Assembly (NCBI RefSeq): GCF_003667505.1
Contig: NZ_RCVJ01000209.1
Coordinates: 1 to 49,178, forward strand
DNA length: 49,178 nt
From: Micromonospora sp. BL4
GTDB lineage: Bacteria; Actinomycetota; Actinomycetes; Mycobacteriales; Micromonosporaceae
Direction: 5' to 3'
Shown: piece after piece, positions 31,803 to 40,107 of the stretch
Layout of the letters: each line of letters opens with the position of its first letter
Numbering within the stretch: position 1 is the first letter of the stretch
Position numbers and translations under genes: made by a program
Notes under the pieces: generated by a model
Database searches by the model: none
What the model was told of the DNA's origin: nothing
The model's input: the letters and a program-made list of their open reading frames with translations, nothing else

Positions 31803-32456
31803 TCAGCCGCCGTACGACCGCAGCGCGTCTATGGCCCGGGTGGTGACGTCCTCCACCGGGCCGGTGGCGTCGATCCCGACCAGCTTGCCCTGGGCGCCGT
31901 AGTAGTCGACCAGTGGAGCGGTCTTCTCGCTGTATTCGCGCAGCCGCGTGGCGATGGTCTCCGGCTTGTCGTCGTCGCGCTGGAACAGCTCGGCGCCACA
32001 CCGGTCACAGATGCCGGGCCGGGTGGTGGCGTCGAACTCGACGTGCCAGATCTTGCCGCAGCCGCGGCAGGTGCGCCGGCCGGAGAGCCGCCGGATCACC
32101 TCGTCGTCGTCGACCACCAGCTCCAGGACCAGATCCAGAGCGGTGCCCAGGTCGGCGAGGAGCTTGTCCAGTGCGGCGGCCTGCGGAGTGGTCCGCGGGA
32201 AGCCGTCGAGCAGGAACCCCTCGCTGGCGTCGGGCTCCGCCAGCCGGTCCCGGACCATGTTGATGGTGACCTCGTCCGGGACCAGCTCGCCGGCGTCCAT
32301 GTACCGCTTCGCCTCGACGCCCAACGGCGTGCCCTGGGTGACGTTCGACCGGAAGATGTCCCCGGTCGAAATCTTGGGCACCGACAGGTGCGCGGCGACG
32401 AACTCGGCCTGCGTGCCCTTGCCCGCGCCCGGCGGGCCAACCAGAACGAGTCTCAT
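31803..32456 (-). CDS. adk: Adenylate kinase (zinc-type LID)
   Basis: A 217-residue enzyme for AMP + ATP to 2 ADP. P-loop GPPGAGKGT at 8-16, GFPRT, and the long-form LID with a four-Cys zinc site (CRGCGKIWH and CDRCGAELFQR) are visible. The ATG directly follows the secY TAG, so the two are translationally coupled. Confidence 0.98.
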   Translation of the reverse strand: MRLVLVGPPGAGKGTQAEFVAAHLSVPKISTGDIFRSNVTQGTPLGVEAKRYMDAGELVPDEVTINMVRDRLAEPDASEGFLLDGFPRTTPQAAALDKLLADLGTALDLVLELVVDDDEVIRRLSGRRTCRGCGKIWHVEFDATTRPGICDRCGAELFQRDDDKPETIATRLREYSEKTAPLVDYYGAQGKLVGIDATGPVEDVTTRAIDALRSYGG

Positions 32457-33785
32457 CTACCGCAGGAACCCTTCGTAGTTCCGCTGCATGAGTTGGCTCT
32501 CGATCTGCTTCACGGTCTCCAGACCGACGCCGACCATGATGAGCACAGCGGTGCCGCCGAACGGGAAGTTCTGGTACTGCTGGTTGTCCAGCCAGATGAA
32601 GAAGAAGTTCGGCAGGATCGAGATCACGCCGAGGTAGAGCGCGCCCGGCAGGGTGATCCGGCTGAGGATGAAGTCCAGGTAGTCGGCCGTCGGCTTGCCC
32701 GGGCGGATGCCCGGCACGAACCCGCCGTACTTCTTCATGTTGTCCGCGACCTCGGTCGGGTTGAACGTGATCGAGACGTAGAAGTACGTGAAGAAGATGA
32801 TCAGCAGGAAGTAGACCGCGATGTAGATCGGGCTGCTCGGGTTGACCAGGTTGTTCTGGATCCAGGCCTGGGTCTTGCCCGGGTCGGTCTGGTCGAAGAA
32901 CTGCAGCGCCAGCTGCGGCAGGTAGAGCAGCGACGAGCCGAAGATGACCGGGATCACACCGGCCTGGTTGACCTTGAGCGGGATGTAGGTCGACGTGCCG
33001 CCGTACATCCGCCGGCCGATCATCCGCTTGGCGTACTGCACCGGGATGCGGCGCTGCGCCTGCTCGATGAAGGTGACCGCGGTGATGACCACCAGGACCA
33101 GCGCGATGACCAGGGCGAACATGTCCCAGCCCTTGCTGGTCTTGATCTGCCAGCCCTCGCTGGGCAGCCGCGCGGCGATCGAGGTGAAGATCAGGACGGA
33201 CATGCCGTTGCCGACGCCCCGGTCGGTGATCAGCTCACCGAGCCACATGACCATGCCGGTGCCGGCGGTCATGGTCATCACCAGGATGGTCAGGGTCAGC
33301 CAGTCCGGGATGCCGGTGCCGGTGGGGATGATCGGGAACTGGTCGCAGCGGTTCTGGAAGAGCTGGCCCGAGCGGGCCAGCGCCACGAACGCCGAAGCCT
33401 GGAGCACACCGAGACCGAGGGTCAGGTAGCGGGTGTACTGGGTGATCTTCGCCTGGCCGGCCTGGCCCTCCTTGCGGAGCTGCTCCAGCCGCGGGATCAC
33501 GACGGTCAGCAGCTGCAGGATGATCGACGCGGTGATGTAGGGCATGATGCCCAGCGCGAAGACCGAGAGCTGTAGCAGCGCTCCGCCGGAGAAGAGGTTG
33601 AGAAGGTTCACCACCCCGGTGGTGTCACCCTGGATGGTGTCGAGGCACTTCTGCACGTTGCCGTACGAGACGCCCGGGCTGGGGAGCGTGGCACCCAGCC
33701 GGTAGACCGCGATGATGCCTACTGTGAACAGCAGCTTCTTGCGCAGGTCAGGCGTACGAAACGCACTGAGAAAGGCGGACAGCAA
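32457..33785 (-). CDS. secY: Protein translocase subunit SecY
   Basis: A 442-residue ten-helix channel protein of the Sec translocon. The N-terminus LLSAFLSAFRTPDLRKKLLFTV, FSGGALLQLSVFALGIMPYI, the cytoplasmic loop YAKRMIGRRMYGGTSTYIPLKVNQAGVIPVIF and the GTAVLIMVGVGLETVKQIESQLM end are characteristic. The start is a TTG at 33785, set by AGGAGG 6 nt upstream; no ATG or GTG lies nearby. It is separated from rplO by 233 bp with a strong hairpin, so it may have its own promoter. Confidence 0.97.
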   Translation of the reverse strand: MLSAFLSAFRTPDLRKKLLFTVGIIAVYRLGATLPSPGVSYGNVQKCLDTIQGDTTGVVNLLNLFSGGALLQLSVFALGIMPYITASIILQLLTVVIPRLEQLRKEGQAGQAKITQYTRYLTLGLGVLQASAFVALARSGQLFQNRCDQFPIIPTGTGIPDWLTLTILVMTMTAGTGMVMWLGELITDRGVGNGMSVLIFTSIAARLPSEGWQIKTSKGWDMFALVIALVLVVITAVTFIEQAQRRIPVQYAKRMIGRRMYGGTSTYIPLKVNQAGVIPVIFGSSLLYLPQLALQFFDQTDPGKTQAWIQNNLVNPSSPIYIAVYFLLIIFFTYFYVSITFNPTEVADNMKKYGGFVPGIRPGKPTADYLDFILSRITLPGALYLGVISILPNFFFIWLDNQQYQNFPFGGTAVLIMVGVGLETVKQIESQLMQRNYEGFLR

Positions 33786-34018
33786 CTTCTTCCTCCTGCG
33801 CGAGGCGGGCCGCCGGTGATCCCTGGCGGGTCGGGGTGGATCCCGGGCGAGCGCCCGGAATCCATGGCTGGGATGGGACTCTAACAGCCCCATCCCGGTC
33901 CGGGCAGATGCGCCCGGCTACATAAACCGATTCCGATATTACCGGGCGCATACGCCCCAGGCAGACCATGGCGCCCGCCAGTTGGTCACAACTGGACGGG
34001 CGCCATGGGTCGTACGCC
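33786..34018 (-). other. rplO-secY spacer with nested hairpins
   Basis: The 233 bp contain a strong terminator-like hairpin at 33966-34008. They also hold a 10-bp inverted repeat (33908-33917 with 33942-33951) enclosing a 24-nt A/T-rich loop, plus a smaller hairpin near 33880. A secY promoter may sit in the A/T-rich loop, but no clean -35/-10 pair is visible. Confidence 0.5.
33966..34008 (-). terminator. Terminator/attenuator after rplO
   Basis: A 12-bp stem (33966-33977 with 33997-34008), a single bulged A, then a 7-bp upper stem and a GTCA loop form one of the strongest hairpins in the ribosomal cluster. It lies 10 bp past the rplO stop. Confidence 0.85.
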
Positions 34019-34462
34019 TTACAGCTCGGTGACGGAGCCACCGGCGGCGGCGATCTTCTCCTTGGCCGACGCACTGAACGCGTGCGCCGACACCTGGAGC
34101 GCCACCCCGCCGAGATCCCCGGTGCCGAGGACCTTGACCGGGTGACCCTTGCGGACCGCGCCGGACTCGACCAGCTCCAGCGGGCCGACCTGGCCGCCGT
34201 TCGGGAACAGCTCGGCGAGTCGGTCCAGGTTGACCACCTGGAAGACCACCTTGAACTTGTTCTTGAAGCCCTTCATCTTCGGCAGGCGCATGTGGATGGG
34301 CATCTGCCCACCCTCGAACGCCGCCGAGATGTTCTTGCGGGCCTTGGAACCCTTGGTACCGCGACCAGCGGTCTTGCCCTTGGAACCCTCACCGCGACCC
34401 ACACGGGTCTTCGCGGTCTTGGAACCGGGCGCCGGGCGCAGGTGGTGCACCTTGATCGTCAT
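34019..34462 (-). CDS. rplO: 50S ribosomal protein L15
   Basis: A 147-residue protein. It begins MTIKVHHLRPAPGSKTAKTRVGRG with the GKTAGRGTKGSKAR Gly-rich RNA-binding stretch, then FEGGQMPIHMRLPKMKGF. The ATG overlaps the rpmD TAA by one base (TAATG). Confidence 0.99.
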   Translation of the reverse strand: MTIKVHHLRPAPGSKTAKTRVGRGEGSKGKTAGRGTKGSKARKNISAAFEGGQMPIHMRLPKMKGFKNKFKVVFQVVNLDRLAELFPNGGQVGPLELVESGAVRKGHPVKVLGTGDLGGVALQVSAHAFSASAKEKIAAAGGSVTEL

Positions 34463-34644
34463 TACTCGACCTCCTCGACCTTCACGAGGTGGTTCACAGT
34501 GAAGATCATGCCGCGGATCTCGGGCCGGTCCTCCTTGACCACCACGTCGTTGATCCGCTTGAGACCGAGCGAACGCAGCGAATCACGCTGGTTCTGCTTG
34601 GTCCCGATGCCGGATCGGACCTGGGTGACCTTCAGACGTGCCAT
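34462..34644 (-). CDS. rpmD: 50S ribosomal protein L30
   Basis: A 60-residue protein. MARLKVTQVRSGIGTKQNQRDSLRSLGLKRI is typical of bacterial L30. It overlaps the rpsE stop by one base (TGATG) and rplO by one base. Confidence 0.98.
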   Translation of the reverse strand: MARLKVTQVRSGIGTKQNQRDSLRSLGLKRINDVVVKEDRPEIRGMIFTVNHLVKVEEVE

Positions 34645-35258
34645 CAGTGCGCCACCCCCGCACGCGACGCCAGCATGGCGGCCGGCGCGACGTCCTCCAC
34701 CGGCAGACCACGACGCGCCGCGACCTGCTCGGGGGACTCAAGCCCCTTCAGGGCCGCCACGGTGGCGTGCACGATGTTGATCGGGTTCGACGAGCCGAGG
34801 CTCTTGGAGAGCACGTCGTGGATACCGGCGCACTCCAGCACGGCGCGCACCGGACCACCGGCGATGACACCCGTACCGGCGGAGGCCGGCTTGAGCAGCA
34901 CCACACCAGCGGCGTCCTCACCCGTCACCGGGTGCGGGATCGACTGGCCGATCCGCGGGACCTTGAAGAAGTGCTTCTTGGCCTCCTCGACACCCTTGGC
35001 GATCGCCGCGGGCACCTCCTTGGCCTTTCCGTAGCCCACGCCGACCGTGCCGTCGCCGTCACCAACGATCACCAGGGCGGTGAAGCTGAAGCGACGACCA
35101 CCCTTCACGACCTTGGCGACGCGGTTGATCGCGACGACCCGCTCGAGGTGCGGGGTCTTCTCGACGGGCGCGTTTCCGCGGCCGCCCTCACGGCGGTTGT
35201 CGCGGCGACCACCCTCGTTGCCACCGGACCCGCCGCCACGGCGCTGTTGACCTGGCAT
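34644..35258 (-). CDS. rpsE: 30S ribosomal protein S5
   Basis: A 204-residue protein with a Gly/Arg-rich N-terminal extension (residues 1-30) before the core LERVVAINRVAKVVKGGRRFSFTALVVV-type KH-like domain. VGYGKAKEVPAAI and SLGSSNPINIVHATVAALKGL are present. AKG-type residues linked to spectinomycin response appear unaltered. Confidence 0.99.
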   Translation of the reverse strand: MPGQQRRGGGSGGNEGGRRDNRREGGRGNAPVEKTPHLERVVAINRVAKVVKGGRRFSFTALVIVGDGDGTVGVGYGKAKEVPAAIAKGVEEAKKHFFKVPRIGQSIPHPVTGEDAAGVVLLKPASAGTGVIAGGPVRAVLECAGIHDVLSKSLGSSNPINIVHATVAALKGLESPEQVAARRGLPVEDVAPAAMLASRAGVAH

Positions 35259-35291
35259 CAGCAGCCTTCCTTATCTCTCGTGACGGGGTTG

Positions 35292-35681
35292 TTAGAACTC
35301 GAGCCCGGCTTCGCGGGCGGCGTCGGCAAGCGCGGCGACTCGCCCCGCGTACCGGTTACCGCCGCGGTCGAAGACGACCTTGGAGACGCCGGCGGCCTTG
35401 GCCCGCTCGGCGAGCAGCGCGCCCACCTTGCCGGCGAGGGCGCTCTTGTCGCCCTCCGCACCGCGCAGCGAGGCGTCCAGGGTCGACGCCGACGCCAGGG
35501 TGTGACCCTTGGTGTCGTCGACGATCTGGGCGACCATGTGCCGCAGCGAACGGGTGACGACCAGGCGCGGACGCTCGGCCGTACCGCTGACGTTCTTGCG
35601 GACGCGGAAGTGCCGACGCGCACGCCCAACGGCGCGCTTGGCGGCGACGCCGCGGCGGCGCTTGAGCAGCGTGGCGCTCAC
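35292..35681 (-). CDS. rplR: 50S ribosomal protein L18
   Basis: A 129-residue 5S rRNA-binding protein. RARRHFRVRKNVSGTAERPRLVV, HMVAQIVDD and FDRGGNRYAGRVAALADAAREAGLEF are diagnostic. The GTG start overlaps the rplF TGA by 4 nt. Confidence 0.99.
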   Translation of the reverse strand: MSATLLKRRRGVAAKRAVGRARRHFRVRKNVSGTAERPRLVVTRSLRHMVAQIVDDTKGHTLASASTLDASLRGAEGDKSALAGKVGALLAERAKAAGVSKVVFDRGGNRYAGRVAALADAAREAGLEF

Positions 35682-36220
35682 TTCTTACCTGCCTTTCCGG
35701 CCTTGCGGCGGATGACCTCGCCCTGGTACTTGACACCCTTGCCCTTGTAGGGCTCCGGCGGGCGGATCTTCCGGATGTTGGCGGCAACCTCACCGACCTG
35801 CTGCTTGTCGATGCCAGCCACGTGGAAGAGGGTCGGCCGCTCCACCGTGAAGGTGATGCCCGCCGGCGCGGGAACCAGCACCGGGTGCGAGAACCCGAGC
35901 GCGAACTCGAGGTCCGTGCCCTTGGCGGTGACCCGGTAACCGGTGCCGGCGATCTCCAGGCTCTTGCGGTAGCCCTCGGTCACGCCGACGATCATGTTGG
36001 CTACCAGCGTACGGCTCAGGCCGTGCAGTTCCTTGGCCTTGCGCTCGTCGTTCGGGCGGTTGACGCTCAGCTGCCCGTCCTCGGCCCGCTCGATCGTGAT
36101 CGGCTCGGCGAGGGTGTGCTGGAGCTGGCCCTTCGGGCCCTTGACCTTGACGGTCTGCCCGTCGATCGTGATGTCGACGCCGGCTGGTACCGGGATCGAC
36201 TTACGTCCAATTCGCGACAT
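35678..36220 (-). CDS. rplF: 50S ribosomal protein L6
   Basis: A 180-residue protein beginning MSRIGRKSIPVPAGVDITI. Two L6 repeats are visible, and the C-terminal PEPYKGKGVKYQGEVIRRKAGKAGKK is the conserved end. ATG 36220 is chosen at the conserved MSRIG; upstream in-frame residues are spacer. Confidence 0.99.
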   Translation of the reverse strand: MSRIGRKSIPVPAGVDITIDGQTVKVKGPKGQLQHTLAEPITIERAEDGQLSVNRPNDERKAKELHGLSRTLVANMIVGVTEGYRKSLEIAGTGYRVTAKGTDLEFALGFSHPVLVPAPAGITFTVERPTLFHVAGIDKQQVGEVAANIRKIRPPEPYKGKGVKYQGEVIRRKAGKAGKK

Positions 36221-36236
36221 TTCTACCTGTCTCCCG

Positions 36237-36644
36237 TTACCAGACGAAGGCGAGGACTTCCCCGCCAACACTCCGCTTGCGGGCCTGCCGGTCGGTGAGC
36301 AGCCCCTGGGACGTCGAAATGATCGCCACGCCCAGCCCACCGAGCACCCGGGGGAGCCCGTCCGACTTGGCGTACACCCGGAGACCGGGCTTGGACACGC
36401 GCTTGATGCCGGCCAGGCTCCGCTCGCGGTTCTGGCCGTACTTCAGCTCGACGACCAGTCGCTTGCCGACGGCACCCTCCTCGGGCTCCTCGACCGACCA
36501 GGTGGCGATGTAACCCTCGGCCTTCAGGACCTCGGCGATGTTCGCCTTGATCTTGGAGTAGGGCATCTTCACCTGATCGTGGTACGCCTGGTTGGCGTTA
36601 CGCAGACGCGTGAGCATGTCTGCGATCGGGTCGGTCATCGTCAT
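36237..36644 (-). CDS. rpsH: 30S ribosomal protein S8
   Basis: A 135-residue central-domain protein. MTMTDPIADMLTRLRNANQAYHD and the C-terminal GVAIISTSQGLLTDRQARKRSVGGEVLAFVW are intact. ATG 36644 gives MTMTD; ATG 36638 gives MTD, and both fit. The upstream gap to rpsN has a small GC hairpin (36674-36693). Confidence 0.98.
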   Translation of the reverse strand: MTMTDPIADMLTRLRNANQAYHDQVKMPYSKIKANIAEVLKAEGYIATWSVEEPEEGAVGKRLVVELKYGQNRERSLAGIKRVSKPGLRVYAKSDGLPRVLGGLGVAIISTSQGLLTDRQARKRSVGGEVLAFVW

Positions 36645-36760
36645 GGATTTCGTCAGCCTTTCTCGCCGGGGTTCCCGGGGCATCGGCCCCGGGCCTACGG
36701 CGAAGAGCAATACCTAATCGGTGCAGGAGTTCCCGGCCGACAGCCGGGACGCGGTCGCCC

Positions 36761-36946
36761 TTACCAGGAAGCCTTGGACACACCCGGCAGCTCACCGCGG
36801 TGGGCCATCTCCCGGATGCACACCCGGCAGAGCCCGAACTTGCGGTAGACCGCCTTCGGGCGCCCGCACCGCTGGCAGCGGGTGTACGCGCGAACCGAGA
36901 ACTTCGGCTTCGCGGCCGCCTTGATGATCAGCGCCTTCTTGGCCAT
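36761..36946 (-). CDS. rpsN: 30S ribosomal protein S14 type Z (zinc-binding)
   Basis: A 61-residue short S14 with the zinc ribbon TRCQRCGRPKAVYRKFGLCRVCIRE (two CxxC pairs). This is the C+ type usually encoded in the actinobacterial spc operon, while longer C-minus copies are often elsewhere under Zur. It starts one base after the rplE stop. Confidence 0.98.
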   Translation of the reverse strand: MAKKALIIKAAAKPKFSVRAYTRCQRCGRPKAVYRKFGLCRVCIREMAHRGELPGVSKASW

Positions 36947-36947
36947 C

Positions 36948-37514
36948 TCAGTTCTCCTTGAACGGGAAGCCCAGGAGCTTGAGCAGCGCCCGGCCCTCGT
37001 CGTCGGTCGTGGCGGTCGTGACCACCGTGATGTCCATGCCCCGCTGGCGATCGATCCGGTCCTGGTCGATCTCGTGGAACACCGACTGTTCGGTCAGACC
37101 GAACGTGTAGTTGCCGTGCCCGTCGAGCTTGCGCCCGTCGAGACCGCGGAAGTCGCGGATACGCGGCAGCGCGATGGACAGCAGCCGGTCCAGGAACTCC
37201 CACATCCGGTCGCCGCGAAGGGTGACCTTCGCGCCGATCGGCATGCCCTCGCGGAGCTTGAACTGCGCGATGGACTTGGTCGCCCGCCGCACCTGCGGCT
37301 TCTGGCCGGTGATCGTGGCGAGGTCGCGGACCGCGCCGTCGATCAGCTTGGCGTCGCGAGCAGCCTCGCCGACACCCATGTTGACGACGATCTTGACCAG
37401 CCGCGGCACCTGCATGGGGTTGCCGTAGCTGTGCTGCTCACGCAGCTGGGCCACGATCTCGTTGCGGTACCGCTCCTTGAGGCGCGGCATGGTCTTTTCG
37501 GTAGCCGTGGTCAT
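36948..37514 (-). CDS. rplE: 50S ribosomal protein L5
   Basis: A 188-residue 5S rRNA- and P-site tRNA-contacting protein. MPRLKERYRNEIVAQLREQ, VPRLVKIVVNMGVGEA, RGDRMWEFLDRL, RDFRGL and GMDITVVTTA are diagnostic. ATG 37514 is favoured over an overlapping GTG at 37517 because AAGGA is 6 nt upstream. The TGATG overlap couples it to rplX. Confidence 0.99.
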   Translation of the reverse strand: MTTATEKTMPRLKERYRNEIVAQLREQHSYGNPMQVPRLVKIVVNMGVGEAARDAKLIDGAVRDLATITGQKPQVRRATKSIAQFKLREGMPIGAKVTLRGDRMWEFLDRLLSIALPRIRDFRGLDGRKLDGHGNYTFGLTEQSVFHEIDQDRIDRQRGMDITVVTTATTDDEGRALLKLLGFPFKEN

Positions 37515-37834
37515 CACAGGTCCTTACCGGTGCTACGCGCGATGCGGACCTTCTGGCCGTTGTCGTCGATCCGGTAACCGACGCGGGTCGGCTTGCCGTC
37601 GGAGTCCAGGACCTGCACGTTCGAGACGTGGATCGGGGCCTCCTGGGTGACGATGCCGCCGGTCTTGGCGCCACGCTGGGTGGTGCTGATGCGGGTGTGC
37701 TTCTTGACCCGGTTCACGCCCTCGACCAGGACCTTGTCCTGCCGCGGGTAGGCCGCGATGACCTTGCCCTTGGCACCCTTGTCCTTGCCGGCGATGACGA
37801 CGACCGTGTCGCCCTTCTTGACCTTCACGGTCAC
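37514..37834 (-). CDS. rplX: 50S ribosomal protein L24
   Basis: A 106-residue KOW-domain protein. VKVKKGDTVVVIAGKDKGAKGKV starts the KOW motif, followed by VNRVKKHTRISTTQRGAKTGGIVTQEAPIHVSNV. The GTG at 37834 overlaps the rplN stop (GTGA) and has GGAGG upstream. Confidence 0.99.
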   Translation of the reverse strand: MTVKVKKGDTVVVIAGKDKGAKGKVIAAYPRQDKVLVEGVNRVKKHTRISTTQRGAKTGGIVTQEAPIHVSNVQVLDSDGKPTRVGYRIDDNGQKVRIARSTGKDL

Positions 37835-38199
37835 AACACCTCCGGCGCGAGGGAAATAATCTTCATGAACCGCTTGTCCCGCAGCTCCCGGCCGACCGGG
37901 CCGAAGATGCGGGTACCGCGCGGGTCCCCACCGTCCTTGATGATGACGGCGGCGTTCTCGTCGAAGCGGATGTATGAGCCGTCCGGCCGCCGCTTCTCCT
38001 TGGCGGTGCGGACGATGACCGCCTTGACGACGTCGCCCTTCTTGACACCGGCACCCGGGATCGCGTCCTTGACGGTGGCCACGATGACGTCGCCGATGCT
38101 CGCGTAGCGCCGACCGGAGCCACCGAGAACCCGGATGCACAGGATCTCCCGAGCACCCGTGTTGTCGGCGACGCGCAGTCGCGACTCCTGCTGAATCAC
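37831..38199 (-). CDS. rplN: 50S ribosomal protein L14
   Basis: A 122-residue protein at the subunit interface. It begins IQQESRLRVADNTGAREILCIRVLGGSGRRYA after a GTG start, with AGGAG upstream, and contains RFDENAAVIIKDGGDPRGTRIFGPV. It opens the spc part of the cluster after a 98-bp gap. Confidence 0.99.
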   Translation of the reverse strand: MIQQESRLRVADNTGAREILCIRVLGGSGRRYASIGDVIVATVKDAIPGAGVKKGDVVKAVIVRTAKEKRRPDGSYIRFDENAAVIIKDGGDPRGTRIFGPVGRELRDKRFMKIISLAPEVL

Positions 38200-38223
38200 G
38201 TCTATCTCCTATGTCTGCCGGTT

Positions 38224-38248
38224 CTCCGGCCGCCGAGGACGGCCGGAG
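38224..38248 (-). terminator. Stem-loop in the rpsQ-rplN gap
   Basis: A perfect 9-bp stem (38224-38232 with 38240-38248) has a 7-nt loop and weaker outer pairing. It sits at the S10/spc junction and may attenuate or allow processing. Confidence 0.6.
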
Positions 38249-38297
38249 CCTGGCGGAACCAACGCCCGACGCAACGCCGGGCGAGCTCGAGCCTTCG

Positions 38298-38576
38298 CTA
38301 CTTGGCCTTTTCCAGGATCTCCACGATCCGCCAACGCTTGGTGGCGCTCAGCGGCCGGGTCTCCATGATCAGGACCCGGTCGCCGGTGCCAGCGGCGTTC
38401 TGCTCGTCGTGCACCTTCAGCTTGCTCGTACGACGCATGATCTTGCCGTACAGCGCGTGCCGAACCCGGTCCTCGACCTCGACCACGACGGTCTTGTCCA
38501 TCTTGTCGCTGACCACGAGGCCCTCACGGACCTTGCGGCGAGCCCGCACGGTGGCGGTCGTGTTCTCGTCGGTCAT
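38298..38576 (-). CDS. rpsQ: 30S ribosomal protein S17
   Basis: A 92-residue OB-fold protein. RKVREGLVVSDKMDKTVVVEVEDRV and GDRVLIMETRPLSATKRWRIVEIL are diagnostic. The ATG overlaps the rpmC stop by 4 nt. Confidence 0.99.
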   Translation of the reverse strand: MTDENTTATVRARRKVREGLVVSDKMDKTVVVEVEDRVRHALYGKIMRRTSKLKVHDEQNAAGTGDRVLIMETRPLSATKRWRIVEILEKAK

Positions 38577-38809
38577 GATGCAGTCACCTCAGTCGGCGCG
38601 GCCGAGAGCCCCAGCTCACGCTCACGCATGATCGTGTAGATCCGGGCGATCTCCCGACGGATGACCTGCAGCCGCCGGTTGTTGTCCAGCTGCCCGGTTG
38701 CGGCCTGCACGCGGAGGTTGAACAGCTCCGCCTTGGCCTCCCGCAGCTTCGTGACCAGCTCCTCTTCGGAGAGCTCACGCAGCTCGGTCGCCTTAACGCC
38801 CGCTGCCAT
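38573..38809 (-). CDS. rpmC: 50S ribosomal protein L29
   Basis: A 78-residue helical-hairpin protein. KATELRELSEEELVTKLREAKAELFNLRVQAATGQL is standard. The ATG overlaps the rplP stop by one base (TGATG). Confidence 0.98.
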   Translation of the reverse strand: MAAGVKATELRELSEEELVTKLREAKAELFNLRVQAATGQLDNNRRLQVIRREIARIYTIMRERELGLSAAPTEVTAS

Positions 38810-39234
38810 CAGGATTCACCCACTTCGCGCGTAACAATGCGGCACTTCATCGGGAGCTTGTGGATCGCGCGACGCATCGCCTCTCGCGCGATCTGCTCGT
38901 TGGGGAAGGACATCTCGAAGAGAATCCGCCCCGGCTTGACGTTGGAGACCCACCACTCGGGCGAGCCCTTACCGGAACCCATCCGCGTTTCGGCCGGCTT
39001 CTTGGTGAGGGCCTGGTCCGGGAAGATCGTGATCCAGACCTTGCCACCACGCTTGATGTGCCGGGTCATCGCGATACGCGCCGACTCGATCTGGCGGTTG
39101 GTCACGTACGCCGGCTCGAGAGCCTGGATCCCGAACTCGCCGAACACCACCCGGTTACCACCCTTGGACGCGCCACTGCGGTCCGGGTGGTGCGGCTTGC
39201 GGAAGCCCTTCGGGGGCTTGCGCGGCATCAGCAT
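38809..39234 (-). CDS. rplP: 50S ribosomal protein L16
   Basis: A 141-residue protein near the A-site tRNA. MPRKPPKGFRKPHHPDRSGASKGGNRVVFGEFG and RMGSGKGSPEWWVSNVKPGRILFEM are diagnostic. ATG 39234 (MLMPRK) has AGGAGGG 7 nt upstream and is preferred over ATG 39228. Confidence 0.99.
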   Translation of the reverse strand: MLMPRKPPKGFRKPHHPDRSGASKGGNRVVFGEFGIQALEPAYVTNRQIESARIAMTRHIKRGGKVWITIFPDQALTKKPAETRMGSGKGSPEWWVSNVKPGRILFEMSFPNEQIAREAMRRAIHKLPMKCRIVTREVGES

Positions 39235-39237
39235 CTG

Positions 39238-40107
39238 TCAGCCCTCCTGCTGCGTTTCTGCCGGAGCAGCCGCGGCGGCGACAGCTGCGCTGTCCACCGG
39301 CTCGCCGCTCGGCGTCTCGGCCTGCTGCGCGATGGTGGTCGCAGCAGCACGGCCAGCCTCGGTGCCACCAGCCGTCGTGCCGGACGAACCCGACCGGCCA
39401 CGGCGCGGACGCTCGGGACGGTCGCCACGCTCACCACGACGCGGACGGGACGGACCGGCCTCGGCCGGAGCCTCCCGGCCCGGGACGGCGTCGCCCTTGT
39501 AGATCCAGACCTTCACGCCGATCCGACCGAACGTGGTACGCGCCTCGAAGAAGCCGTACTCGATGTTGGCCCGCAGCGTGTGCAGCGGAACCCGGCCCTC
39601 ACGGTAGAACTCGGTACGGCTCATCTCGGCGCCGCCGAGACGACCCGAGACCTGCACGCGGATGCCCTTGCAGACCGGGTTCTTCATCGCCGACTGCATG
39701 GCCTTGCGCATCGCCCGACGGAAGCTGACCCGGCTGGACAGCTGCTCGGCCACGCCCTGCGCGACGAGCTGTGCGTCCGACTCGGGGTTCTTCACCTCGA
39801 TGATGTTCAGCTGCACCTGCTTGCCGGTGAGCTTCTCGAGCTCGCCGCGGATCCGGTCGGCCTCCGCACCCTTACGGCCGATGACGATGCCCGGCCGGGC
39901 GGTGTGGATGTCGACGCGGACCCGGTCGCGGGTGCGCTCGATGTCGACCTTGGAGATGCCGGCGCGCTCGAGGCCCTTGGACATCATGCGGCGGATCTTG
40001 ACATCCTCGCCGATGTAGTCCTTGTAGAGCTTGTCCGCGAACCAGCGGGACTTCCAGTCGGTCGAGATGCCGAGCCGGAACCCAGTGGGGTGAACCTTCT
40101 GACCCAT
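39238..40107 (-). CDS. rpsC: 30S ribosomal protein S3 with long Ala/Arg-rich C-terminal extension
   Basis: A 289-residue protein. The canonical part (1-215) has MGQKVHPTGFRLGISTDWKSRW, the KH domain (IVIGRKGAEADRIRGEL) and SGRLGGAEMSRTEFYREGRVPLHTLRA. A tail of about 75 residues then follows: a basic GPSRPRRGERGDRPERPRRGRSG-type stretch and an Ala-rich acidic end. S3 is usually 210-275 residues, so the tail is long even for an actinobacterium. The ATG overlaps the rplV TAA (TAATG). Confidence 0.98.
   Translation of the reverse strand: MGQKVHPTGFRLGISTDWKSRWFADKLYKDYIGEDVKIRRMMSKGLERAGISKVDIERTRDRVRVDIHTARPGIVIGRKGAEADRIRGELEKLTGKQVQLNIIEVKNPESDAQLVAQGVAEQLSSRVSFRRAMRKAMQSAMKNPVCKGIRVQVSGRLGGAEMSRTEFYREGRVPLHTLRANIEYGFFEARTTFGRIGVKVWIYKGDAVPGREAPAEAGPSRPRRGERGDRPERPRRGRSGSSGTTAGGTEAGRAAATTIAQQAETPSGEPVDSAAVAAAAAPAETQQEG

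Noticed and set aside
30681..33575. A 964-codon plus-strand frame
   Set aside because: It runs antisense through map, adk and secY, which are unmistakable. It is a GC-driven shadow.
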